Part shown: positions 17,888-25,523 of the stretch, in pieces
How positions within the stretch are numbered: the first letter of the stretch is position 1
How the letters are laid out: each line of letters starts with the position of its first letter
DNA from: Mesorhizobium sp. LMG 17147
GTDB taxonomy: Bacteria > Pseudomonadota > Alphaproteobacteria > Rhizobiales > Rhizobiaceae
Direction: 5' to 3'
NCBI RefSeq assembly: GCF_024297145.1
Contig: NZ_JANCTC010000005.1
Coordinates: forward strand, 186,001-250,000
Length of the DNA: 64,000 nt
Position numbers and translations under genes: made by a program
The notes under the pieces: model-generated
What the model was told of the DNA's origin: nothing
Seen by the model: the letters and a program-made list of their open reading frames with translations, nothing else
The model's database searches: none

Positions 17888-18559
17888 CTACTGCAAACTC
17901 GAACCGAAATCCTCATTGTCGCGCGCCAGCGCCATTTCGGTGATGGCGATCAGGGTCTCGGCGCGTGTCTTCAGATCGGCCGCTTCGAGCAGCGCCTGTT
18001 TCTCGGCCGGCCCGTAGGGCGCCATCATCGACAGTGCGTTGACCAGCATGGCGTTTTCGGCGCGGCTGACGCTCTCCCAGTCGGCCTCCAGATCGTTGGC
18101 CTGCAGATAGGCGCGAAACGCTTTGAGCAGCGCCGGCCGGTCGATCTCGGCGTCTGCCTGTTCCTCGTCGAGATCGGCGAGAAAAGGTGCCAGCCGGCAC
18201 TGGCGGAACGGCGTCTTGACCGTGAGTTCCTGAACAATGCGGAAGCGGCACACGCCCTGCAGCGAAATCAGGTAACGGCCGTCGCCGCTCTCGGACAGCG
18301 CAATGATGCGCCCGGCACAGCCGACATTGCAGAGCTCCGGCTCGCCGTCTGGACGCAGTGCACCGTCGAGGCTGGGCTGGATCATGCCGATCAGCCGCGG
18401 CCCAGCGATCGCTTCGTCGACCATCTGCAGATAGCGCGGCTCGAAGATGTTGAGCGGCATGCGGCCTCCCGGCAACAGCAACGCGCCCTCGAGCGGAAAG
18501 ATCGGCATGGTCGACGGTAAGTCCGCAGCGAGCCGGTAATGCGCGTTTCCCGCCTGCAC
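17888..18559 (-). CDS. LON peptidase N-terminal (substrate-binding) domain protein
   Basis: 223 residues. It contains the LON-SB/PUA-like domain only: PSTMPIFPLEGALLLPGGRMPLNIFEPRYLQMV, GCAGRIIALSESGDGRYLISLQGVCRFRI, and a C-terminal helical part. There is no ATPase or protease domain, so it is not a Lon protease; stand-alone LON-SB proteins are common in alphaproteobacteria and have no firm function. Same strand as Trm112-like and thioredoxin genes; probably one transcription unit with the former. Confidence 0.9.
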   Translation of the reverse strand: MQAGNAHYRLAADLPSTMPIFPLEGALLLPGGRMPLNIFEPRYLQMVDEAIAGPRLIGMIQPSLDGALRPDGEPELCNVGCAGRIIALSESGDGRYLISLQGVCRFRIVQELTVKTPFRQCRLAPFLADLDEEQADAEIDRPALLKAFRAYLQANDLEADWESVSRAENAMLVNALSMMAPYGPAEKQALLEAADLKTRAETLIAITEMALARDNEDFGSSLQ

Positions 18560-18722
18560 CTCAATCCTCCGATCGCTTTGTCAGGAAGCGCACCAAATCC
18601 GTCTCCTCCCGGCCGGCACAAGGCGCAACACCGGAAACCTGAAATCGAGCGCCGTCCGAAAACCTAATCTGGCGCAGCTGCCGCCCACCGCAAGCCCGCG
18701 CGACAAAACAGTCTGCGCCGGC

Positions 18723-19715
18723 TCAGGAAAACAGCAGCGACGACAATTTGCGCCGTGCCGACAGCGTTGCTTCGTCGGTCATGCCCCATGCCTCGAAGAG
18801 CTGCAGCAACTGGGTTCTGGCGCCGTCGTCGTTCCACGAGCGGTCGGCCTTGATGATCGCCAGCAGATTGTCGGCCGCCGCCATGCGATCACCCTTGGCG
18901 TTCTGGATCATGGCGAGCTCGAACCGTGCCTGGTGATCCCCGGGATTTGCGGCCAGCCGCCGTTCCAGTTCCGCCGGATTGCCGAGCACTGCTGCCTGCG
19001 CGGCGAGCGCCATCTTGGCCCGCAGCGCGGCGAGCTGGGGCGCATCCTTCTTCGCTTCCGGCGCCCGCTCCAGCACCGCCTCGGCACCTTCGGCATCGCC
19101 GGCCTCGAACAGCAGATCGCCCAAGCCGGCGATCGCCTCGATCGTCTCCGGCGCCTGTTCCAGGATGGCATCATAAATGTCGGCAGCGGTCTGCACGTCA
19201 CCGGCGTCGCGCGCCTCGGCAGCGGCGGCCAGTGCCTCGGCCACTTGCGGCGCGCCACCGTTCTTGCCGCCGACCTTCTGGATGAATTGCGTGATCTGGC
19301 TCTCGGGAATGGCGCCCATGAAGCCGTCGACCGGCTGGCCGTCCTTGAAGGCAATGACCGCCGGTATCGACTGGATGCCGAGCTGGCCGGCGATCGATGG
19401 ATGGTCGTCGATATTCATCTTGACCAGCTTGACCTTGCCACCGGCGGCTTTCACCGCCTTCTCCAGCAGCGGCGTCAATTGCTTGCAGGGGCCGCACCAC
19501 GGCGCCCAGAAATCGACCAGCACCGGCTGGCGACGCGATTCCTGGATGACGTCGGCAGCAAATCCAGCGGTCGTTGTGTCCTTGATGACATCGGCCGGCG
19601 CCTCCGCAAGCGCGACCTTCTCACGCGCGGCGTCGGTGCCGCCATATTGCACGGTGGTGGCATACTGGCCGCCATTGCTGCCAAATGGGCCGCCAAAGGG
19701 GTTGCTATCGCTCAT
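18723..19715 (-). CDS. thioredoxin-TPR protein (CnoX/YbbN-like)
   Basis: 330 residues. A thioredoxin domain (about 45-155) with the active site W-C74-G-P-C77 is followed by TPR-like helices (about 165-330; AEARDAGDVQTAADIYDAILEQAPETIEAIAGL as two packed repeats). This is the architecture of YbbN/CnoX, a chaperone-linked thioredoxin that protects unfolding proteins from oxidation and hands them to GroEL or DnaK. E. coli CnoX has SXXC, but here both cysteines are kept, so redox activity is expected. ATG 19715 is the conserved start. Confidence 0.93.
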   Translation of the reverse strand: MSDSNPFGGPFGSNGGQYATTVQYGGTDAAREKVALAEAPADVIKDTTTAGFAADVIQESRRQPVLVDFWAPWCGPCKQLTPLLEKAVKAAGGKVKLVKMNIDDHPSIAGQLGIQSIPAVIAFKDGQPVDGFMGAIPESQITQFIQKVGGKNGGAPQVAEALAAAAEARDAGDVQTAADIYDAILEQAPETIEAIAGLGDLLFEAGDAEGAEAVLERAPEAKKDAPQLAALRAKMALAAQAAVLGNPAELERRLAANPGDHQARFELAMIQNAKGDRMAAADNLLAIIKADRSWNDDGARTQLLQLFEAWGMTDEATLSARRKLSSLLFS

Positions 19716-19817
19716 CTCTCGTCGCCTTTCGGTCGCGCCGCCGGCCAAGGGACGGGCGCAACATCCTTCTTTAGAACCCGGTTTCAGTCACCCCGGTCTT
19801 AGTCACCCATGTGGCGA

Positions 19818-20315
19818 TCATGCCGAGACTTTCAAGATAACAGCATCATGTCCGGTTGCCTCGACGAATTTGACCAGGTCCGCGGCAGCGATGGAAGTCG
19901 TCGCTTCATTGGTCAGCGGGTGGGCATTGACCACCGCATGGCTCATCAGCTTCTCGTCCAAAACGACCTTGACCCTTCGCTCGGTGTCGTTGATCAGCCC
20001 GAACACCGTGACCGCGCCCGGGACGACGCCGAGAAGCTCCATCAGCATCTCCGGCCGGCCGAAAGACACGCGCCCCGCAGCGCCGATCAGATGGTGGATC
20101 TGCTTGAGATCGACCACCGCCTCCTCGTCGACGCTGACCAGGAAGAAATTGTCCTTCTTGTCCTTGAGGAACAGGTTCTTGGTGTGGCCGCCGGCAATCT
20201 CGCCGCGCAGCGCCTGCGAATCGGCGACCGTGAACAGCGGCGGATGCCGCCGCGTCGATACCTCGATCCCGAGTCCGGCAAGAAAGGCGAAAAGTTCGGC
20301 TTCGGTCTTCGGCAT
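19818..20315 (-). CDS. YbaK/ProX-type aminoacyl-tRNA deacylase domain protein
   Basis: 165 residues matching prolyl-tRNA synthetase associated domain proteins (ProX-like): MPKTEAELFAFLAGLGI at the start, TKNLFLKDKKDNFFLVSVDEE in the middle and GAVTVFGLINDTERRVKVVLD later. Free-standing members hydrolyse Ala-tRNAPro made by mistake. The lysine-containing KNLFLKDKK segment corresponds to the catalytic region. It ends beside the thioredoxin gene and has its promoter on the tRNA-Gly side. Confidence 0.9.
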   Translation of the reverse strand: MPKTEAELFAFLAGLGIEVSTRRHPPLFTVADSQALRGEIAGGHTKNLFLKDKKDNFFLVSVDEEAVVDLKQIHHLIGAAGRVSFGRPEMLMELLGVVPGAVTVFGLINDTERRVKVVLDEKLMSHAVVNAHPLTNEATTSIAAADLVKFVEATGHDAVILKVSA

Positions 20316-20488
20316 CGGTCTTTCTTCTGGTGGCCCGCTTTCAACGGCTTGTTCGGCTAACGCCGTTTACGGCCAATGATGCGGCCAAGACAAGTCCGTC
20401 GCGCAACGCCGGGGGTGATTGCCTTGCGACGTCCGGAGGAGCACTTCTCCGCATTGCCGGCGAAGCAAAAAAGCCTGCGAATTCCCTG

Positions 20489-20517
20489 TTGCAATCGCCG
20501 CGCTCTTCAGCCATATA
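20489..20517 (+). promoter_or_regulatory. likely promoter of tRNA-Gly
   Basis: TTGCAA (20489-20494) and CATATA (20512-20517) at 17-bp spacing lie about 30 bp before the tRNA gene. The boxes are moderate matches to sigma70 consensus, but the position fits a stable-RNA promoter. Confidence 0.45.
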
Positions 20518-20547
20518 GGCGCGGCTTGCGGCCCAAAAGCCGCGCGA

Positions 20548-20622
20548 GCGGGTGTAGCTCAGGGGTAGAGCACAACCTTGCCAAGGTTGGGGTCGAGCGT
20601 TCGAATCGCTTCACCCGCTCCA
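20548..20622 (+). tRNA. tRNA-Gly (anticodon GCC)
   Basis: A full cloverleaf is visible: acceptor arm GCGGGTG (20548-20554) with CACCCGC (20612-20618), D stem GCTC/GAGC, anticodon stem CAACC/GGTTG with loop TTGCCAA, T arm GAGCG-TTCGAAT-CGCTT, and encoded discriminator plus CCA. The last 47 bases from CCTTGCC onward are repeated at 30706-30752, as expected of an integration target. Confidence 0.97.
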
Positions 20623-20652
20623 TTTCTCTCAAGGGAAATCAGGCATCGAAAA

Positions 20653-20675
20653 GCCGCGGTCCGCCGCGGCTTTTT
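20653..20675. terminator. bidirectional rho-independent terminator after tRNA-Gly
   Basis: GCCGCGG-TCCG-CCGCGGC followed by TTTTT, and preceded by AAAA on the other strand, is a strong intrinsic terminator. It serves the tRNA on the plus strand and the end of the ferritin-like reading on the minus strand. The same terminator is found at 30783-30805, and a one-base variant at 32537-32559. Confidence 0.9.
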
Positions 20676-20763
20676 CGTTTTTGCGCGCCAACAGGGCGCA
20701 GCGCGCCGAATCGCCTGGCCGCGCGCGCAAGTTCATTTGCCACGAGATTCATCCGCAGACCGC

Positions 20764-21035
20764 TCAGGTGCTTTTGAGCGTTCCGTTCATTCCGTTCGGG
20801 TAGAAGCCGCCCTTGCTGACGCCTTTCTGGTCGGTCAGATATACGATCCGAAGCACTTCTTGCGGCGTCCTCGTGAAGGCGATTGCATCCGGGGTCGATG
20901 GAACGATATTGGCTTTGCCGTCCACTCGGATGCCCTGGTCCTTGTCTTCCGGTCCATCGATCTTGTCGCGGGCGTCGGAAACCGCATTGGCGGCCTTCCA
21001 GGCATCCTCGCCCATTCGGTAAAGCGACGATCGCG
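20764..21035 (-). pseudogene. truncated 3' fragment of the ferritin-like gene
   Basis: The minus strand encodes the last 90 or so residues of the ferritin-like protein that is whole at 30894-31766 (identical sequence). At 21035 homology stops; in the same frame a TAG stop follows about eight codons upstream, so the reading is cut off from any proper start. An internal ATG at 21015 leaves an 83-codon open frame, but the ferritin iron-binding helices are missing. It is a by-product of the island insertion or duplication. Confidence 0.9.
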
Positions 21036-21099
21036 TGCACGGCGTATGGCGCGGGTCCTATCGTATCTGGGTCTGCGATGGTCAAAATGCTTCACGGGG

Positions 21100-21124
21100 A
21101 ATCCCGCGATCACGTCGCGGGATT
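21100..21124. repeat. perfect 10-bp hairpin at left island edge
   Basis: AATCCCGCGA-TCACG-TCGCGGGATT is a perfect inverted repeat in the non-coding stretch 21036-21210, just inside the left repeat. It is 87 bp beyond the stop of the DUF3892 gene and may end that transcript, though the U-tract is poor. Nothing else is seen in this stretch. Confidence 0.5.
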
Positions 21125-21210
21125 CTTCGATGATGTCTGCCTTGTGGGCCAGCGCGAGGAAAGCAGCCTCGCGTTGCAGTACAGCGCGGCCCGAAACCTC
21201 AGGAGATTGG

Positions 21211-21498
21211 TTAGCTACATTCGTTCAAGGCGAGGAGATTGTCCTTCCAAACTCCGTCGGCATAGGTCTGGATGAACTTATTGCCGTTAGAGCTGGTCCT
21301 GACACCGACCCAGGCGGTCTTCCCGCCCTCGTTCGTGTAGAACCTATGCGTACCCTGCTCGATGAACCGCACGATGTTTGGAACAGTGTCTTTCCAGCGC
21401 CCGCTGCTATTCGGATTCGGCCCGCCCGCGTGAGTGATGTGATCGTGGGTACTGTTGCGGTTCGGTTTGTTGATGCAGTCGATCCTGTGGTCAGCCAT
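21211..21498 (-). CDS. DUF3892 family protein
   Basis: 95 residues: MADHRIDCINKPNRN, then HDHITHAGG, a central VRFIEQGTHRFYTNEGGKTAWVGV and the C-terminal DNLLALNECS. This pattern fits DUF3892, short proteins of unknown function common on mobile elements and in genomes with many islands. It lies on the opposite strand from the restriction operon and next to an HTH gene. No enzymatic motif is seen. Confidence 0.8.
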   Translation of the reverse strand: MADHRIDCINKPNRNSTHDHITHAGGPNPNSSGRWKDTVPNIVRFIEQGTHRFYTNEGGKTAWVGVRTSSNGNKFIQTYADGVWKDNLLALNECS

Positions 21499-21636
21499 TG
21501 GCTACCCCTTTCGTGATGAAGTGACCCGCCCGAAGCGCCGGGTCATTGATCTTTAAGGGGAGGCCAGCTAGGGTAATGTTGTTCAAGACATGCCTAGCGG
21601 GGCTTCGGCCCCCGGTATCGGAATCCGGTTGGTCGT

Positions 21637-21888
21637 TTAGGTCAGCCGGTTTTCCATCCATGTCGCCTTCGGAGTCAGGTACGGGCCCCTAGGCGACAGC
21701 TCATCGGGATCGGCCGGAGCGACGCCGGCGAACCGGCTGCCTTCCTTGATCTCAGCGACCCGGCCCTGATTGACGCCGAAGAACGCTGCGATGTCGTGAT
21801 GACGATCGCCACGAAGGATCATGCCGCGGATCAACGCCGCGTCGGACTCAGTGAGTGCCTGCCCGCTGGGCTCGGCTCGTGCAGCCAT
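21637..21888 (-). CDS. small HTH-like DNA-binding protein
   Basis: 83 residues from ATG 21888 (GAGG at a good distance; the ATG at 21900 has none). The part ALTESDAALIRGMILRGDRHHDIAAFFGVNQGRVAEIKEG reads like a helix-turn-helix of the sigma-region-4/Trp-repressor kind, with a flexible tail (ADPDELSPRGPYLTP) behind it. It is divergent from the restriction-modification operon with a 180-bp shared upstream region holding an inverted repeat, so a role as its regulator is a reasonable guess. No family named with confidence. Confidence 0.65.
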   Translation of the reverse strand: MAARAEPSGQALTESDAALIRGMILRGDRHHDIAAFFGVNQGRVAEIKEGSRFAGVAPADPDELSPRGPYLTPKATWMENRLT

Positions 21889-21933
21889 TTGAAACCTCAT
21901 CGGTTAGTGGTGGAAGCCAGACTCAAGCCTGAC

Positions 21934-22062
21934 TTTGGCAAATATGGGGTCCGGCGACGATGTCGTCAACATAAATTTGCGATGTACGGCAACGTAGTCA
22001 AATACGATTATGTCCAAATTGCCAAAAAGGCGGTTGACGTAGCATGATACGGGCCTTATCTA
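21934..22062. promoter_or_regulatory. divergent regulatory region of the HTH gene and the RM operon
   Basis: The AT-rich gap 21889-22068 holds TTTGGCAAAT (21934-21943) and AATTGCCAAA (22017-22026), inverted with one mismatch and 73 bp apart, possible sites for a dimeric regulator. A plus-strand promoter candidate is TTGACG (22034-22039) with TATCTA (22057-22062) at 17-bp spacing. Its start point would fall about at the ATG at 22069, so the first mRNA may be leaderless. Confidence 0.45.
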
Positions 22063-22068
22063 TCGTGT

Positions 22069-22713
22069 ATGAACGGACTGGCTGCACGATCTTTCTCCGC
22101 CCCTGTGGTGGCACGCCTTGGGGACATAGCCGAGGTGTTCGCGGGCGCCGGTGTAACCCGGGAAGACAGCCTGGAACGGCCCGGCGAGAAGTTGCCCGTT
22201 ATAGGGGTGCGCCATCTTCAGGATACTGGCGTGGCGCCTACTGCCGAACTCGACCTGGTGGGATTTGCCTCCCGGACGCGTGCGTTGGCTAATGCGGTCA
22301 AGGTGGATGACGTGTTGTTGACGGGACGCGGCACAGTTTTGAAGTTCGGCCTCGTCGGACTCGAGACGGATGGAGCGATCGCAAGTGGCAACATCATCGT
22401 CGTGCGGCCCGGTGCCGGAGTCGTGGGAGGTGCGCTGTTCGCGCTCCTTTCAAGCGATACCTACCGGCCAAAGATTGAAGTGCTACGGCGCGGCGCAACC
22501 ACTTTGCTGTCATTGTCGGCCAAAGACATCAAGAACCTCGAAGTCAGCTTACCGCCGCTAGACGAGCAACGCCGTGTCGCCGCGTTCGCAATCGAGGCGC
22601 AGACCGCTTACCGCACCGCTATCAAGGCCGCCGAAATCCGCCGCTCCCTTGCGCGCGCCGTTATGGACGCGCGTCTATTCGATAATCCAGAAACCGGGAA
22701 GAATGATGCCTAA
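22069..22713 (+). CDS. single-TRD (half-size) type I specificity-subunit-like protein
   Basis: 214 residues, half the normal HsdS length. It has one target recognition domain (VARLGDIAEVFAGAGVTRE..., VIGVRHLQDTGVAP, VDDVLLTGRGTVLKFGLVG, IASGNIIVVRPG) and one conserved helix at the end (LEVSLPPLDEQRRVAAFAIEAQTAYRTAIKAAE). HsdS normally has two TRDs and two helices; a half-S must dimerise or work with another S protein. It is the first gene of the operon and overlaps hsdM by 8-11 bp. It is more GC-rich than the first TRD of the full hsdS further down, suggesting a separate origin. Alternatively a remnant of a split hsdS, but the frame is intact with a proper end. Confidence 0.82.
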   Translation: MNGLAARSFSAPVVARLGDIAEVFAGAGVTREDSLERPGEKLPVIGVRHLQDTGVAPTAELDLVGFASRTRALANAVKVDDVLLTGRGTVLKFGLVGLETDGAIASGNIIVVRPGAGVVGGALFALLSSDTYRPKIEVLRRGATTLLSLSAKDIKNLEVSLPPLDEQRRVAAFAIEAQTAYRTAIKAAEIRRSLARAVMDARLFDNPETGKNDA

Positions 22714-24232
22714 GCTGACCAAAGACGAACTGTTCAACCATCTCTGGAGGTCGGCGGACATCCTGCGCGGGTCCATCGATAGCTCGGACTACAAGATTTA
22801 TATCTTCGGGTTTCTTTTCCTGAAGCGACTGTCTGACCGGTTCGAGGAAGAAGTGCGCGAATGCGTTAAGCACGGTCTGCCGGCCGAGATCGCGTACAGC
22901 GATCCAGACGAGCACGAATTCTTCGTACCCGAGCGCGGACGCTGGAACGAAATCCAGAAGCTGACGAGCAGCATCGGCGATCACCTGAACAAAGCCTGCG
23001 CGGCGATCGAAGATGCGAACCCGTCCATGCAGGGCGTGCTCGTCAACATCGATTTCAACTCGGAATCGCGTCTTGGTGATGAGAAAAATAAGGAAAAGGT
23101 GCTGTCCCTACTCATCAGGCACTTCTCCTATCTGGACCTGTCCAACGCCTCGCTGTCAGAGCCGGATTTGCTCGGCCGTGCTTATGAGAAGCTTATTGAG
23201 TGGTTCGCTGACGATGCGGGCAAGAAGGGAGGCGAGTTCTACACTCCGCATCCTGTCGTCAAACTCATCGTTGAATTGCTGAACCCACAGCCGGCTATGC
23301 GCATCAGTGACCCGACTTGCGGCTCGGGTGGCATGCTGATCGAAAGCGCCAGGCACGTGGCTGATATCGAGGGCAAGCGCCTCGGGCAACCGATCAATGT
23401 GACGCTGCATGGCCAGGAAAAGAACCTCGGCACTTGGGCCATCGCCAAAATGAACCTGTTGCTGCACGGGCTGCGCGACGCGCGGATTGAGAAAGGCGAT
23501 ACGATCCGGAATCCGCGCCTTCTGGACGGCGATGGCAATCTGCTCGTCTATGATCGCGTCATCGCCAATCCGCCCTTCTCACTCGATAGTTGGGGCGCGG
23601 ACGACGTTTCGAGCGATGCGGAGAAACAGGGGCATAACCGCTTCATCTATGGCATCCCGCCCAAGAATATGGGCGATTTGGCCTTTGTTCAGCACATGGT
23701 CGCGACCCTGAACACGAACGGCGTATGCGGCGTAGTCATGCCCCATGGTGTGCTGTTTCGCGGTGCGGGCGATGGGCGCATCCGCGAGGGGATGCTGAAG
23801 GACGATCTTTTCGAGGCGATCATTGGCTTGCCGGAGAACTTGTTCGCCGGAACCGGCATCCCTGCAACAGTGCTGATCCTCAACAAAGCGAAGTTGCCGC
23901 AACGCAAAGGCAAAGTCCTCTTCATCTATGCTGCCAAGGAATTTGTAGAGCGGCCGAAGAAGAACGTGCTTAGTGACGGCAACATAAGGCGCATCGTCGA
24001 CGCCTTCCGCGCCTGGAAGGACGAGGATCGCTTTAGCCGCGTCGTCGAATTGAAAGAAATCGTGGAGAACGACTTCAACCTAAACATCTCCCGCTATATC
24101 GATACGCTGGAGCCAGAAGCACCGATCGACGTGAAAGGCGAGCTTGAAAAGCTCCGGAAGGCCGAACTGGCGCGGGATGGAGCAGTGGCGCGCATGAATG
24201 CCCTTCTTGAGGAGATGGGCTATGTCGAGTGA
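22706..24232 (+). CDS. hsdM: type I restriction-modification system methyltransferase subunit
   Basis: 508 residues from ATG 22706 (ATG 22703 also possible; GGGAAG lies four bases before the former). The helical HsdM N-domain (KLTKDELFNHLWRSADILRG) is followed by the SAM-binding motif I D202-PTCGSGGMLIE and the catalytic motif IV N288-PPFS, marking an N6-adenine methyltransferase. With HsdS it methylates the host copy of the target site; with HsdR it is part of the restriction complex. Overlaps both neighbours, so it is translationally coupled. Confidence 0.96.
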   Translation: MPKLTKDELFNHLWRSADILRGSIDSSDYKIYIFGFLFLKRLSDRFEEEVRECVKHGLPAEIAYSDPDEHEFFVPERGRWNEIQKLTSSIGDHLNKACAAIEDANPSMQGVLVNIDFNSESRLGDEKNKEKVLSLLIRHFSYLDLSNASLSEPDLLGRAYEKLIEWFADDAGKKGGEFYTPHPVVKLIVELLNPQPAMRISDPTCGSGGMLIESARHVADIEGKRLGQPINVTLHGQEKNLGTWAIAKMNLLLHGLRDARIEKGDTIRNPRLLDGDGNLLVYDRVIANPPFSLDSWGADDVSSDAEKQGHNRFIYGIPPKNMGDLAFVQHMVATLNTNGVCGVVMPHGVLFRGAGDGRIREGMLKDDLFEAIIGLPENLFAGTGIPATVLILNKAKLPQRKGKVLFIYAAKEFVERPKKNVLSDGNIRRIVDAFRAWKDEDRFSRVVELKEIVENDFNLNISRYIDTLEPEAPIDVKGELEKLRKAELARDGAVARMNALLEEMGYVE

Positions 24233-25523
24233 ATTGCCAAAGGGGTGGCAGTCGGTCCGAATTGGCAATTTTGCTCGAGAACTATCCGAACGAAATCACA
24301 GCGGCGGAAGCATGCCTGTTTTGAGTATGACGAAGCACCGAGGATTCGTTCGCGCTGCTGAATATTTTTCAAAGTCGGTTCATAGTGAAAACACCGATAA
24401 CTATAAAGTCGTTCGCAAGGGACAGTTTGCCTATGCCACTATCCATTTAGACGAAGGTTCTATTGATTTCTTACGCCGCTACGATGCTGGTCTAATCAGT
24501 CCAATGTATACTGTTTTCGAATTGACTTCAGAAGCAGTGGATAGTGAGTTCATTTTTCGAAGCTTGAAGCGCCTTGCGTTAATTGGACGGTTTGATCCTT
24601 ACAGCAATGGCGGGGTCAATCGTAGGAAGTCTATCTCCTTCCACGATCTCAGGGCTTTCAGGTTCGCGCTCCCTCCACTTCCCGAACAGAGAGCGATCAC
24701 TGACATCTTGGATGCGGTGGAGGCCGCTATCGGCCGGGCAGTGGCGTTGATTGCAGCCGTCGCTGATGCCAAACGCGCGACGATGCGTGACCTGCTAACG
24801 CGCGGCGTTCGCCGCTCAAACGCGCCGCTCAAGAAATTGCCGGCAAGATGGGTTCTTGGGCGCATTGCTGAGGGTGTGACGCATATTCCCGCCGACTGGG
24901 ACCTAGCGATTCTCTCTCAGGTCGCCAAGCTTGAAAGCGGGCATACGCCAAGCCGCGATAAGCCCGGTTATTGGGGCGGTGACATTCCATGGATTTCTCT
25001 GGCCGATACCGACGCTTTGGACGCCCTGACGATCGGAACGACGGCGGAGTGCGTGACACCAGATGGCATAGCCAAATCGTCTGCTCGCGTGCTGCCAGCG
25101 GGAACAGTCGTTCTTTCGAGAACCGCGACCGTGGGAAAGGCAAGCCGTATGGTACGCGAGATGGCGACTAGCCAAGACTTTGCAAACTGGGTTTGCGGTC
25201 CAAAACTTCTGCCCGCCTATCTTGTGCAAGTATTCCGACATATGGGCCGTGAATGGGAACGGCTTCAGGAAGGCAGCACGCACCAGACGATCTACATGCC
25301 CGTATTCAAGAAGTTGCAAATTCTACTGCCGTCGGTGGCTGAGCAAGAAAAGATTGCGGCTGTTGGCGAGGCGTTTGACATGCGTATTGAAAATGAACAG
25401 GCCGAGCTGGCGGCATTGAAGAACTGTCGCAACACATTGGCACAAGAGCTTCTCTCGGGGCGCCTTCGCCTTCCCGAATGCATGATCGCGCGACACGCCA
25501 ATACCCCGGACAAAGCGGCATGA
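24222..25523 (+). CDS. hsdS: type I restriction-modification system specificity subunit
   Basis: 433 residues with the two-TRD layout: TRD1 (about 10-165), central conserved helices (PPLPEQRAITDILDAVEAAIG), TRD2 (about 225-385; LAILSQVAKLESGHTPSRDKPGYWGGDIPWISLAD) and a final helix (LPSVAEQEKIAAVGEAFDMRIENEQAEL). It sets the bipartite target of the modification and restriction complexes. The DNA for TRD1 (about 24250-24650) is visibly AT-richer than its surroundings, a sign of TRD exchange. It starts 11 bp inside hsdM and ends in an ATGA overlap with hsdR. Confidence 0.94.
   Translation: MSSELPKGWQSVRIGNFARELSERNHSGGSMPVLSMTKHRGFVRAAEYFSKSVHSENTDNYKVVRKGQFAYATIHLDEGSIDFLRRYDAGLISPMYTVFELTSEAVDSEFIFRSLKRLALIGRFDPYSNGGVNRRKSISFHDLRAFRFALPPLPEQRAITDILDAVEAAIGRAVALIAAVADAKRATMRDLLTRGVRRSNAPLKKLPARWVLGRIAEGVTHIPADWDLAILSQVAKLESGHTPSRDKPGYWGGDIPWISLADTDALDALTIGTTAECVTPDGIAKSSARVLPAGTVVLSRTATVGKASRMVREMATSQDFANWVCGPKLLPAYLVQVFRHMGREWERLQEGSTHQTIYMPVFKKLQILLPSVAEQEKIAAVGEAFDMRIENEQAELAALKNCRNTLAQELLSGRLRLPECMIARHANTPDKAA

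Larger units (their letters stand above)
20576..21035. repeat. left direct repeat of the genomic island (460 bp)
   Basis: This segment is identical base by base to 30706-31165 (constant offset of 10,130). It contains the 3' 47 bases of tRNA-Gly, a terminator, and the 3' end of a ferritin-like gene. Left of 20576 and right of 21035 the two copies differ at once, so these are true repeat borders. The size far exceeds usual tRNA att cores (tens of bases). Confidence 0.95.

Noticed and set aside
20639..21113. Junction open frames across the left repeat border
   Set aside because: They mix repeat and island sequence in non-native frames and have no start signals; they arose by the joining.
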